Source of the DNA: Halobacteriovorax marinus SJ
GTDB taxonomy: Bacteria > Bdellovibrionota > Bacteriovoracia > Bacteriovoracales > Bacteriovoracaceae
Assembly (NCBI RefSeq): GCF_000210915.2
Contig: NC_016620.1
Span: 992,001-1,056,000, forward strand
DNA: 64,000 nucleotides
Reading direction: 5' to 3'
The notes beneath the pieces were generated by a model. That model saw only the letters and a list, made by a program, of their open reading frames with translations, ran no database searches and was not told where the DNA came from. Each line of letters starts with the position of its first letter. Position 1 is the first letter of the stretch. The position numbers were made by a program, and so were the translations under genes. Below are positions 57,222-64,000 of the stretch, piece by piece.

Positions 57222-59837
57222 ATGAGTGCTGCCCTCAAAAGCGTTGATGAATATAAGAGTAATTTAAGTGGAGATTTAGTTTCTGCCTTTGACGCTGTAA
57301 ATAGAGTTCTTGCTGTTGTTGAATTTTTACCAAATGGGGAAATACTTAGTGCAAACGAAAACTTCTTAAACCTCTTAGGTTTTGAGAAGGTTGAAGATTT
57401 AATAGGAAAACATCATAGAGTTCTTTGCGAAGATGATTATGTGAGTTCTGAAGTTTATAAGAACTTTTGGGCAGACTTAAGAAGAGGTGAGCCATTTGTT
57501 GGAGATGCTCTTTATAAAGGTAGAAATAATAAAGATAAATGGGTTAAGTGTACGTATAGCCCAATCTGTGATGAAAATGGTGAAGTGATAAAAATTCTTT
57601 CTTTTGCTAGAGATATTACTAGGGAAAAAGGAATTGTTTCTGAGCTTGAAGGTAAGATGACTGCGATCTCAAAAGCACAAGCAGTTATTGAATTCAACCT
57701 TGATGGCACAATTATTAAGGCCAATGATAACTTCTTAAATACTGTAGGTTATTCAATGGATGAAATAGAGGGAAAACATCACAGAATGTTCTGTGTTCCT
57801 GATTATATAAATAGTTTTGAGTACGAAGAATTTTGGGCAAAGCTTAGAAGAGGTGAGTTTGATACTGGTGAATACAAGCGTATCGGAAATAATGGAAAAG
57901 AGGTTTGGATTCAAGCTTCATATAATCCAATTTTTGGTCATGATGGAAAGCCATATAAAGTCGTAAAGTTTGCGACTGATATTACTGAATCTAAACTAAA
58001 GAATTCTGAGTTTGAAGGGAAGATGAATGCTATCTCTAAAGCTCAAGCTGTAATTGAATTTAACTTAGATGGTACTATCATTACTGCGAATGAAAACTTT
58101 TTAAAGACACTTAATTATGATTTAGGCGAGATTGAAGGTAACCACCACAGTATGTTCTGTGAGAGTGAATACTCAAGTTCTCCTGAGTATAAGGCATTTT
58201 GGGAGAATTTACGAAAAGGTGAGTTCCAGTCTGGTGAATATAAAAGACTTGGGAAAGGTGGAAAAGAAGTCTGGATTCAGGCCTCATATAATCCAATCTT
58301 TGATTCTGAAGGAAATCCATTTAAGGTCGTAAAATTTGCTTCAGATACTACAAGTGTAAAGCTTAGAAATGCTGAAACTGAAGGAAAGCTTAATGCCATT
58401 TCTAAAGCTCAGGCGGTAATTGAGTTTAATCTTGATGGAACAATTATCACTGCAAATGATAACTTTCTTCAAACGCTTGGTTATGACATGTCTGAAATTG
58501 AGGGAAAGCATCACCGAATTTTCTGTGAAGGGAATTATTCTTCAAGTGCTGAATATGCAGCATTTTGGGATAAGTTAAATAGAGGAGAGTTCGAATCTGG
58601 TGAGTATAAGCGTGTAGCGAAAGGTGGAAGAGAAGTTTGGATTCAAGCCTCTTACAATCCAATCTTAGATATGGATGGCAGACCATTTAAAGTCGTTAAG
58701 TATGCTTCAAATATTACGTCAGAAAAATTAAAAGCCGAGGCGATTAGTAAGTCACAGGCCGTAATTGAATTCGATCTAAATGGAAATATTAAATATGCTA
58801 ATGAAAATTTCTTAAAAACTGTAGGTTACTCTCTTGATGAAATCGTAGGTAAGCATCATAGAATTTTCTGTGACGGTGACTATGTTAAAACTTCTGAATA
58901 TGAGAATTTCTGGGCAGATCTTAGAAAAGGAAATCCATGTAGTGGTAGATTTAAAAGATTTGATAAAGATCATAACACTATTTGGTTACAAGCAACATAT
59001 AATCCAAATTTCGATAATATGGGTGTTCCTTGTGGTGTAACAAAATTTGGTGCAGATATTAGTACTCAGGTTGAAGTTGAGGAAACAGTAACGAAGCTCT
59101 CTGAGGAGTTTACAAATAATACTAGAGATATATCTTCTAAGGCCACAGATGTTGCGACAGGAGCTCAGGCCCTAGGTGCTACAACAGAGGAGATGAATGC
59201 TTCTATCGAAGAGTTGACTGCTTCAATTAACGCTATTGCCGAAAACTCTAAGAATACAGATGCTGTAGCAAAGACGACACATCATGAAGCTGAAACTGGC
59301 GCTCAAGCAATTGCTAAGGCCATTGAGTCAATGGATTTAATTAGTAAATCTTCAGAAGATATTAGCGAAATTGTAAAAGTTATAAGTGAGATTGCTAATC
59401 AAACGAACTTACTCGCATTCAATGCTGCAATTGAGGCGGCGAGAGCTGGGGAGCATGGTTTAGGTTTTTCAGTTGTTGCGGATGAGGTGAGAAAGCTTGC
59501 TGAGAGATCTTCACAAGCTACAAAGGAAATATCAAAACTAATTAACGAAAGTGTTAAAAGAATATCTCAGGGGAGTGAAATCTCTAAGCAAGCAGGTGTT
59601 GCTTTTGGAAAAATTGTTGAAGGTGTTAATAAGACAACTCAGGCCATCTCAGAAGTATCTTGTGCCGCTGAGGAGCAATTGGTTGCGGCCAGAGAGATAA
59701 GCTCTGCAATTCAAGAAGTTGCTGAACAGACTGAAACATCAGCCTCGGCATCAGATTCAATTGCAAGTGCTACAAGAGAGCTCTCAGAAGGTGCTATTGA
59801 GTTGAAGAGAACTGTAGATAAGTTCAAGGTTGCGTAA
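57222..59837 (+). CDS. cytoplasmic methyl-accepting chemotaxis protein with five PAS domains
   Basis: 871 residues with no membrane helix. Five PAS units occupy about residues 12-635, each with the core GxIxxANENFL, GKHHRxxC, FWxxLRRGE, W-x-QASYNP and VVKFAxDIT; units 2-5 are very alike. Each has a conserved Cys after HHR. The signalling hairpin is standard ([21 protein letters not shown], then [12 protein letters not shown]). In this family cytoplasmic PAS receptors sense redox, oxygen or small ligands and control CheA. AGGAG precedes the start. It heads the operon with cheR, cheD and a triple CheW. Confidence 0.93.
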   Translation: MSAALKSVDEYKSNLSGDLVSAFDAVNRVLAVVEFLPNGEILSANENFLNLLGFEKVEDLIGKHHRVLCEDDYVSSEVYKNFWADLRRGEPFVGDALYKGRNNKDKWVKCTYSPICDENGEVIKILSFARDITREKGIVSELEGKMTAISKAQAVIEFNLDGTIIKANDNFLNTVGYSMDEIEGKHHRMFCVPDYINSFEYEEFWAKLRRGEFDTGEYKRIGNNGKEVWIQASYNPIFGHDGKPYKVVKFATDITESKLKNSEFEGKMNAISKAQAVIEFNLDGTIITANENFLKTLNYDLGEIEGNHHSMFCESEYSSSPEYKAFWENLRKGEFQSGEYKRLGKGGKEVWIQASYNPIFDSEGNPFKVVKFASDTTSVKLRNAETEGKLNAISKAQAVIEFNLDGTIITANDNFLQTLGYDMSEIEGKHHRIFCEGNYSSSAEYAAFWDKLNRGEFESGEYKRVAKGGREVWIQASYNPILDMDGRPFKVVKYASNITSEKLKAEAISKSQAVIEFDLNGNIKYANENFLKTVGYSLDEIVGKHHRIFCDGDYVKTSEYENFWADLRKGNPCSGRFKRFDKDHNTIWLQATYNPNFDNMGVPCGVTKFGADISTQVEVEETVTKLSEEFTNNTRDISSKATDVATGAQALGATTEEMNASIEELTASINAIAENSKNTDAVAKTTHHEAETGAQAIAKAIESMDLISKSSEDISEIVKVISEIANQTNLLAFNAAIEAARAGEHGLGFSVVADEVRKLAERSSQATKEISKLINESVKRISQGSEISKQAGVAFGKIVEGVNKTTQAISEVSCAAEEQLVAAREISSAIQEVAEQTETSASASDSIASATRELSEGAIELKRTVDKFKVA
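57657..58733 (+). repeat. tandem repeat units encoding PAS domains 2-4
   Basis: Units begin at 57657, 58023 and 58389, the first two spaced exactly 366 bp (122 codons). They share long near-identical protein stretches ([34 protein letters not shown]). The fifth PAS unit, from about 58734, is more diverged, and the first unit most of all. Recent duplication within the gene is implied. Confidence 0.85.
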
Positions 59838-59839
59838 GT

Positions 59840-60670
59840 ATGATGTCTTTACCGATAGAAGACCTCACTGATTCCAATTTAAAGAGTGTCATCTCCTTCG
59901 TTCATAGTGCTACTGGGATTACTATCCCAGAGCACAAAAAGACAATGATACAAAGAAGATTATCTCCTAGATTAAAGTTTCATTCTTTAACAAGTTATAG
60001 TGATTACTTAAAGCTTGTTAAATCTGATTCTGAAGAAATGGTTCAATTTATTAATATGGTTACAACAAACGAGACAAACTTCTTTAGAACTGAAAGAGTT
60101 TGGGAATATTTTGAATGTACCTTTCTTCCTAGCTTTCTTGAAATGAATCCCGGAAAGACTTTAAAAGTTTGGTCTGCAGCCGCTTCTACGGGCGAAGAAG
60201 GGTATAGTATTGGTATGTGCTGCGAGGACTTTAAAAGGAGACAGTCAACTTCATTTGATTACTCTGTTCTTGGAACTGATATTTCTAGTCGTGTGATTGA
60301 TTTGGCCACTAGTGGTCGCTATAGTGGTCGAAATATTGATAATATTAAAAAGAAGTCTATAGACCGCTTTAATCGGTTTTTTAATAAAGTCGGAGATCAA
60401 CACATTGTATCTTCGATATTAAGATCTAAGGTTTCTTTTGCTACTCATAATTTATTCAATACTCTAAAGAGTGATGAGTTATTTGATATCGTCTTTTTAA
60501 GAAATGTATTAATTTATTTTTCTACTGAAGACCAAAAGAAAGTTATCCATCATCTGATTAAAAAGATGGCACCTGGTGCGATCCTAGTTGTTGGAGAGTC
60601 TGAATCATTATCAAACTTAAATACCGAACTTGAGTTCATTTCACCTCTTATTTATAGGAAGAGAGTTTAA
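59840..60670 (+). CDS. cheR: chemotaxis protein methyltransferase CheR
   Basis: 276 residues. The N-terminal helical domain (FVHSATGITIPEHKKTMIQRRLSPRL) recognises the receptor. The SAM-binding domain has TTNETNFFRTE, KVWSAAASTGEEGYSIGM, VLGTDISSRVIDLA and FDIVFLRNVLIYFS. It methylates receptor glutamates for adaptation. The gene starts 2 bp after the receptor stop; the next ATG one codon later is equally possible. It is followed immediately by cheD. Confidence 0.96.
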   Translation: MMSLPIEDLTDSNLKSVISFVHSATGITIPEHKKTMIQRRLSPRLKFHSLTSYSDYLKLVKSDSEEMVQFINMVTTNETNFFRTERVWEYFECTFLPSFLEMNPGKTLKVWSAAASTGEEGYSIGMCCEDFKRRQSTSFDYSVLGTDISSRVIDLATSGRYSGRNIDNIKKKSIDRFNRFFNKVGDQHIVSSILRSKVSFATHNLFNTLKSDELFDIVFLRNVLIYFSTEDQKKVIHHLIKKMAPGAILVVGESESLSNLNTELEFISPLIYRKRV

Positions 60671-60671
60671 T

Positions 60672-61139
60672 TTGGCACTGAAGATTGTACACGTGAAAAT
60701 TGGAGAAGTTAAAGTCGCGAGAGGTGAAGAGCTTCTCAAGGCAACGCTTGGTTCTTGCGTAGGAATCTCATTCTTCGATACGAAGACTTCAAGATGTGCA
60801 TTGGCCCATTGTTTACTTCCAACTTCAAATGGGGGCTACGGCATTGGTGCAAAGTATGTAAATCAAGCGATGGATTCATTAGTGGCGTTAATGAAAGTGA
60901 GAGGCAGAGAGCAGAGTGACTTTATTGTTTCATATGCTGGTGGTGCCAATATGATGAACCAAATTGCTCACAATAGAGATAATGAAATTGGTTATAAGAA
61001 TTTAATGAAATTAAAAGAAATATTGTCTAGCTATGATTTTAAAGTGAAAGAGCTTGATTGTGGAGATCATTGTGGAAGACAGATGAGTATATTAAGTCCA
61101 ACTGGTGAAGTTCAGGTTATGAGACTTGACGAGGGTTAA
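60672..61139 (+). CDS. cheD: chemotaxis receptor glutamine deamidase CheD
   Basis: 155 residues from a TTG that follows AGGAAGAGAG and gives the family N-terminus (KIVHVKIGEVKVARGEELLK). The nucleophile is Cys in LGSCVGISFFD and the His in ALAHCLLP, as in the deamidase family. It converts receptor Gln to Glu and can be regulated by CheC. It starts 1 bp after the cheR stop. The longer open frame back to 60630 would overlap cheR and is less likely. Confidence 0.93.
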   Translation: MALKIVHVKIGEVKVARGEELLKATLGSCVGISFFDTKTSRCALAHCLLPTSNGGYGIGAKYVNQAMDSLVALMKVRGREQSDFIVSYAGGANMMNQIAHNRDNEIGYKNLMKLKEILSSYDFKVKELDCGDHCGRQMSILSPTGEVQVMRLDEG

Positions 61140-61142
61140 GCT

Positions 61143-62636
61143 ATGGAAGCTCTTAGTAGTAATGAAATAATTGAAAACTATATTGAAAAATTAATTTACG
61201 GCTCATTTAAAGTTGGCTCGATGGAAGTTGCTCTAGATGTAAAATTAGTTCAAGAAGTCGTTAATTATCCTGAGACTGTGACTAAGATGCCTCTGCCAAC
61301 ACCATATCTAGAAGGTATTTTTAATTTAAGAGGGGCGATTATTCCTATCGTTAATTTAAGAGAACTCTTAGGTCTTGGGGAAATTGAAATTACAGGAACA
61401 GAGAAAGTTGCCATCGTTGAATGTCAAGGTGCGAAGATAGGTCTAGTCTTTGATTCTACAAGTGAAATCTTACGAATTTCAAAAGAAGATATAGTTCCTC
61501 ACTCAAAAGAGAATGCTCAAGATGCATTTATGTCTGGCTGTATAAAGTTACATGAAGACTCGAGAATGTTGCATGTTCTGAATATAGATTCACTTGTCAA
61601 AATTTCAAATATTTCTGACTTACTAACAAAGCAAAAAATAAGCACAGGAGTTCTAACACATAAGGATTTCCAGAGAAATATGAAGAAATGTATTTCTTTC
61701 TCTGTTGGAAGCTTGCAAATGAGTTTTGAGATAACTGGAATTAATGAAGTCATTAAAGTTACTGAGTTAAAAGAGAGCCATGTCCAGTGTGATTTATGTC
61801 TTGGGGTGGTTGAGTTAAGAGGCCTAGTGATACCTATTATAGATATTAACTTCTATCTCGAAGGGACGGGTTATAGATTATCAGATGTTGTAGATCAAAA
61901 AATCATTATTTTAAGAAATCAAGAGATTTGCATTGGTCTTCTTGTAGACTCTGTGGAGAGCATTCTCTCTTTTTCAGAAAACGATCTTATGCCAATCCCT
62001 ATTTTTAGAGAGAAATATAAAGAGCTATTTGCTGGATGTATTTCCAAAGAAGGCGAAGGGGATATTGTCTTATTAGATCATCGAGTTATTCTAGATAATC
62101 CTGAAATTATAGAAATCTCTAAAGGTCATGATCTTATCTATAATAAAGATTATAAAGATGAAAACTCACAGAGAAAGCAAGTTATCAATCAGTCTTTCAT
62201 TTCATTTACTCTGGGTGATATGTATGGATTTGAAATAGGAGATATTAGAGAGATCATTAGTTATCCCAAAGAAATTTCTCCAAGCCCTGGGGCATCCTCT
62301 TACATAAAAGGCGTTTTAAATCTTCGAGGAGATGCCGTTACTATTGTAGATACTAGAAAGCTATACTCTATGAATAGTGTTGAAATTGACTACGAAAAAT
62401 CTAAGATTTTAATTTTTGAGGCCGGCGAGAAATTAGTAGGGCTTATTGTTGATTCTCTAGAGAGTATTGTAACGATAGATATAAACTCTAAAATTATTTT
62501 GCCAAAGATTGTAACTAGGGATCTTGAATCTAAGTTTGGAAAAGACCTTAAAGAAGTGATTACTTACAACGCCGGGGAAGAGAAGGACCGTGTGTTAACA
62601 GTTTTAAATGTCGAAAATATTGCTTTGCGTTTTTAG
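61143..62636 (+). CDS. protein with three tandem CheW domains
   Basis: 497 residues with three CheW-like units: about 15-150 (VQEVVNYPETVTKM, GIFNLRGAIIPIVNLRELL), 180-315 (INEVIKVTELKES, GVVELRGLVIPIIDI) and 345-490 (IREIISYPKEISPS, GVLNLRGDAVTIVDTRKL). The second is the most diverged. CheW domains couple receptors to CheA; three in one chain could bridge several receptors or kinases. It follows cheD by 3 bp. No CheA is in the window. Confidence 0.92.
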   Translation: MEALSSNEIIENYIEKLIYGSFKVGSMEVALDVKLVQEVVNYPETVTKMPLPTPYLEGIFNLRGAIIPIVNLRELLGLGEIEITGTEKVAIVECQGAKIGLVFDSTSEILRISKEDIVPHSKENAQDAFMSGCIKLHEDSRMLHVLNIDSLVKISNISDLLTKQKISTGVLTHKDFQRNMKKCISFSVGSLQMSFEITGINEVIKVTELKESHVQCDLCLGVVELRGLVIPIIDINFYLEGTGYRLSDVVDQKIIILRNQEICIGLLVDSVESILSFSENDLMPIPIFREKYKELFAGCISKEGEGDIVLLDHRVILDNPEIIEISKGHDLIYNKDYKDENSQRKQVINQSFISFTLGDMYGFEIGDIREIISYPKEISPSPGASSYIKGVLNLRGDAVTIVDTRKLYSMNSVEIDYEKSKILIFEAGEKLVGLIVDSLESIVTIDINSKIILPKIVTRDLESKFGKDLKEVITYNAGEEKDRVLTVLNVENIALRF

Positions 62637-62656
62637 TTTGATGTATCAAACTTTAT
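62635..62656 (+). terminator. weak terminator-like hairpin after the chemotaxis operon
   Basis: AGTTTGAT and ATCAAACT form a palindrome straddling the stop region of the CheW gene, followed by TTATT. With a minimum loop the stem is about six pairs. Confidence 0.35.
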
Positions 62657-62696
62657 TAACTCTATGATATGAACTCTCTAATTAGAGGAGAGTTCA

Positions 62697-63551
62697 ATGT
62701 CTAAATTTCTATACCTATTATTATTAATACCATCTTTAATAAATGCTGCGGCGATTCCTGAGAATGGCCTCTTAAGACCTGTAAGTGCAAAATCTAACAG
62801 CGAAGAGAAAATCTTCAATACTTTAATTGATAAAGTAGAGAAGGCCTATAGACCCTATATAGAATCTTACTCCAAGGAATTTAATGTAGAGAGATATTGG
62901 GATGACCCTAAGGTTAATGCTGCTGCTTGGATTAAGGGAGATTCCTACAACTTTAAAATCTATGGTGGCCTATTTAGGTTTGAGACTATTTCTCATGATG
63001 CCTTTCTCTTAGTTGCTTGCCATGAAGTAGGGCATCTGATTGGAGGAGCCCCTACGTATAAACCTTTTAATGATGGGAGTTCAGAAGGACAGGCCGATTA
63101 TTTTTCTATTACTAAATGCTTTAGAAAAGTGGTCAGAGGAGAAGACCACAAGAAGACTTTAAGAGGGAAGAGTTTAGAACCTCTTGCTATAAAGGAGTGC
63201 GAGTTAAGTTTTTCTAAGAAGAGTGAAGACTATCAAATATGTCTAAGATCATCTGTTGCAATAAAAGATATGGCAAAAACGCTAAAGGCCATTTCAAATA
63301 TATCTGAAGTGCCAAGTATCAATACTCCAGATCCTTATGAGAGAATGTTTATTATTTTCAATGGCTACCCAAATCCACAGTGCCGTATCGACACACTCTT
63401 TGCTGGAAGTTTATGTAATGTTTCAGAGGAAGAGGAGAACGATTTCTATTTAAAACTCTATAATAAAGGAAATTGTGCAGTGGCCAATGGGGATCAGAGA
63501 GGACTGCGTCCGAAGTGTTGGTACGTACCTAGAGAGGAAGATAAGGTTTGA
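62697..63551 (+). CDS. secreted HExxH zinc metalloprotease-like protein
   Basis: 284 residues with a signal peptide (MSKFLYLLLLIPSLINAA). The zinc helix is LVACHEVGHLIGG (His109, Glu110, His113) and SSEGQADYF (Glu near 130) fits the third ligand, the gluzincin arrangement. Cys residues across the C-terminal half suggest disulfides. No named peptidase family is assigned. GAGGAG precedes the ATG. Confidence 0.78.
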   Translation: MSKFLYLLLLIPSLINAAAIPENGLLRPVSAKSNSEEKIFNTLIDKVEKAYRPYIESYSKEFNVERYWDDPKVNAAAWIKGDSYNFKIYGGLFRFETISHDAFLLVACHEVGHLIGGAPTYKPFNDGSSEGQADYFSITKCFRKVVRGEDHKKTLRGKSLEPLAIKECELSFSKKSEDYQICLRSSVAIKDMAKTLKAISNISEVPSINTPDPYERMFIIFNGYPNPQCRIDTLFAGSLCNVSEEEENDFYLKLYNKGNCAVANGDQRGLRPKCWYVPREEDKV

Positions 63552-63679
63552 AAGCGTATTTGACGCGTTAGGTTGGTCTATAATCTAGGCTTTTCTGTAA
63601 GTTTTAGCGTGGCTTCCTTGGCATTATTACTTAAGTTGTGGGAGAATTTTAGTAATATTAATTGATTAAAGGATTAACA

Positions 63680-64000
63680 ATGGCAGAAGAAAAAGGATTA
63701 AAGAAACCTGTAAAGTTAAAAGCTGATCTTGCAGCAATGCTTAATGCTACAGAGTTACCAAGAACTGAAATTACAAAGAAGTTATGGGACTATATTAAAG
63801 CTAATAAATTACAAACTAAAACTGAAAATGGTGCTCCAGAGAATGCTGGAAAGTTCATTGTAGCTGATGCAACTCTTCTACCAATTTTCAAAAATACTAA
63901 GTCTACAAGTAAGTCAGGGAAGTTAACTGATTTAACAAATATGAAAGAAGGCGAGACAATCAACATGATGCAAATGGCTGCTGTTGTTGGTGCCAATATC
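63680..64000 (+). CDS. SWIB/MDM2-domain protein (partial, cut by window end)
   Basis: At least 107 residues. The N-terminus carries a Lys-rich lead (MAEEKGLKKPVKLKADLAAM) followed by a SWIB-type domain (LPRTEITKKLWDYIKANKLQ, then FIVADATLLPIF). SWIB domains in bacteria accompany DNA-binding or topoisomerase-linked proteins; the function is not established. AAAGGA precedes the ATG. The stop lies outside the window, and a long hydrophobic-poor C-terminal part continues beyond. Confidence 0.82.
   Translation, partial: MAEEKGLKKPVKLKADLAAMLNATELPRTEITKKLWDYIKANKLQTKTENGAPENAGKFIVADATLLPIFKNTKSTSKSGKLTDLTNMKEGETINMMQMAAVVGANI

Noticed and set aside
57222-59837. CRISPR or other DNA repeat array at 57.6-58.7 kb
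   Set aside because: The repeats are coding, 366 bp long and in frame: they are duplicated PAS domains. No CRISPR array was seen elsewhere in the window.

Overview
The window is AT-rich chromosomal DNA from a Gram-negative bacterium. Most genes carry plain Sec signal peptides, and there are several predicted outer-membrane barrels ending in Phe, many secreted proteins without recognisable family, an HD-GYP/PilZ-type c-di-GMP gene set and chemotaxis genes. Together with the low GC and the style of the uncharacterised secreted proteins, this suits a marine Bdellovibrio-like predator (Bacteriovorax/Halobacteriovorax, Bdellovibrionota). The assignment is inference from gene content; no rRNA is present to settle it.

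Layout. 1-5.7 kb: edge of a secreted protein, pyrE, gltA, an Rsm22-type rRNA methyltransferase, a LysR regulator, and ribosomal proteins L31 and L33 (L28 follows at 15 kb). 5.8-10.2 kb: HD-GYP protein with a degenerate receiver, DUF4340 protein, ExbB/ExbD pair, acidic PilZ-like protein. 10.3-15 kb: secreted subtilase, then a compact cobalamin riboswitch upstream of an acyl-CoA thioesterase, a purple-acid-phosphatase-like enzyme and a duplicated DoxX-like membrane protein. 15-30.7 kb: mostly metabolic and envelope genes in short convergent or divergent units, including a radical-SAM photolyase-like/nucleoside-phosphorylase pair, a fungal-type saccharopine dehydrogenase, an HDAC-like hydrolase, a HAD-IG 5'-nucleotidase and a LolA-like/barrel pair.

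30.7-36.0 kb is a small genomic island just downstream of tRNA-Ala(GGC). It is bounded by 40-bp direct repeats (38/40 identical). It holds the remains of two serine recombinases, a tightly coupled operon of a predicted EVEG-motif nuclease and a SIR2-like protein, a third uncharacterised gene, and a 2-TM potassium channel with an unusually long loop. This looks like a candidate anti-phage or abortive-infection module.

36-53 kb is accessory: PaiB-like flavoprotein, secreted beta-amylase, a His-rich/HupE metal-handling operon, secreted HExxH and peptidoglycan-active proteins, TauE/SafE, LysR, LtrA and a ClC channel. 53-57 kb holds a second unusual system: a 1018-residue membrane protein with a MscK-like N-terminal half and a C-terminal P-loop ATPase, overlapping a short MscS pore gene. 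57-62.6 kb is a chemotaxis operon (five-PAS cytoplasmic receptor, CheR, CheD, triple-CheW). The window ends with an HExxH secreted protein and the start of a SWIB-domain protein.
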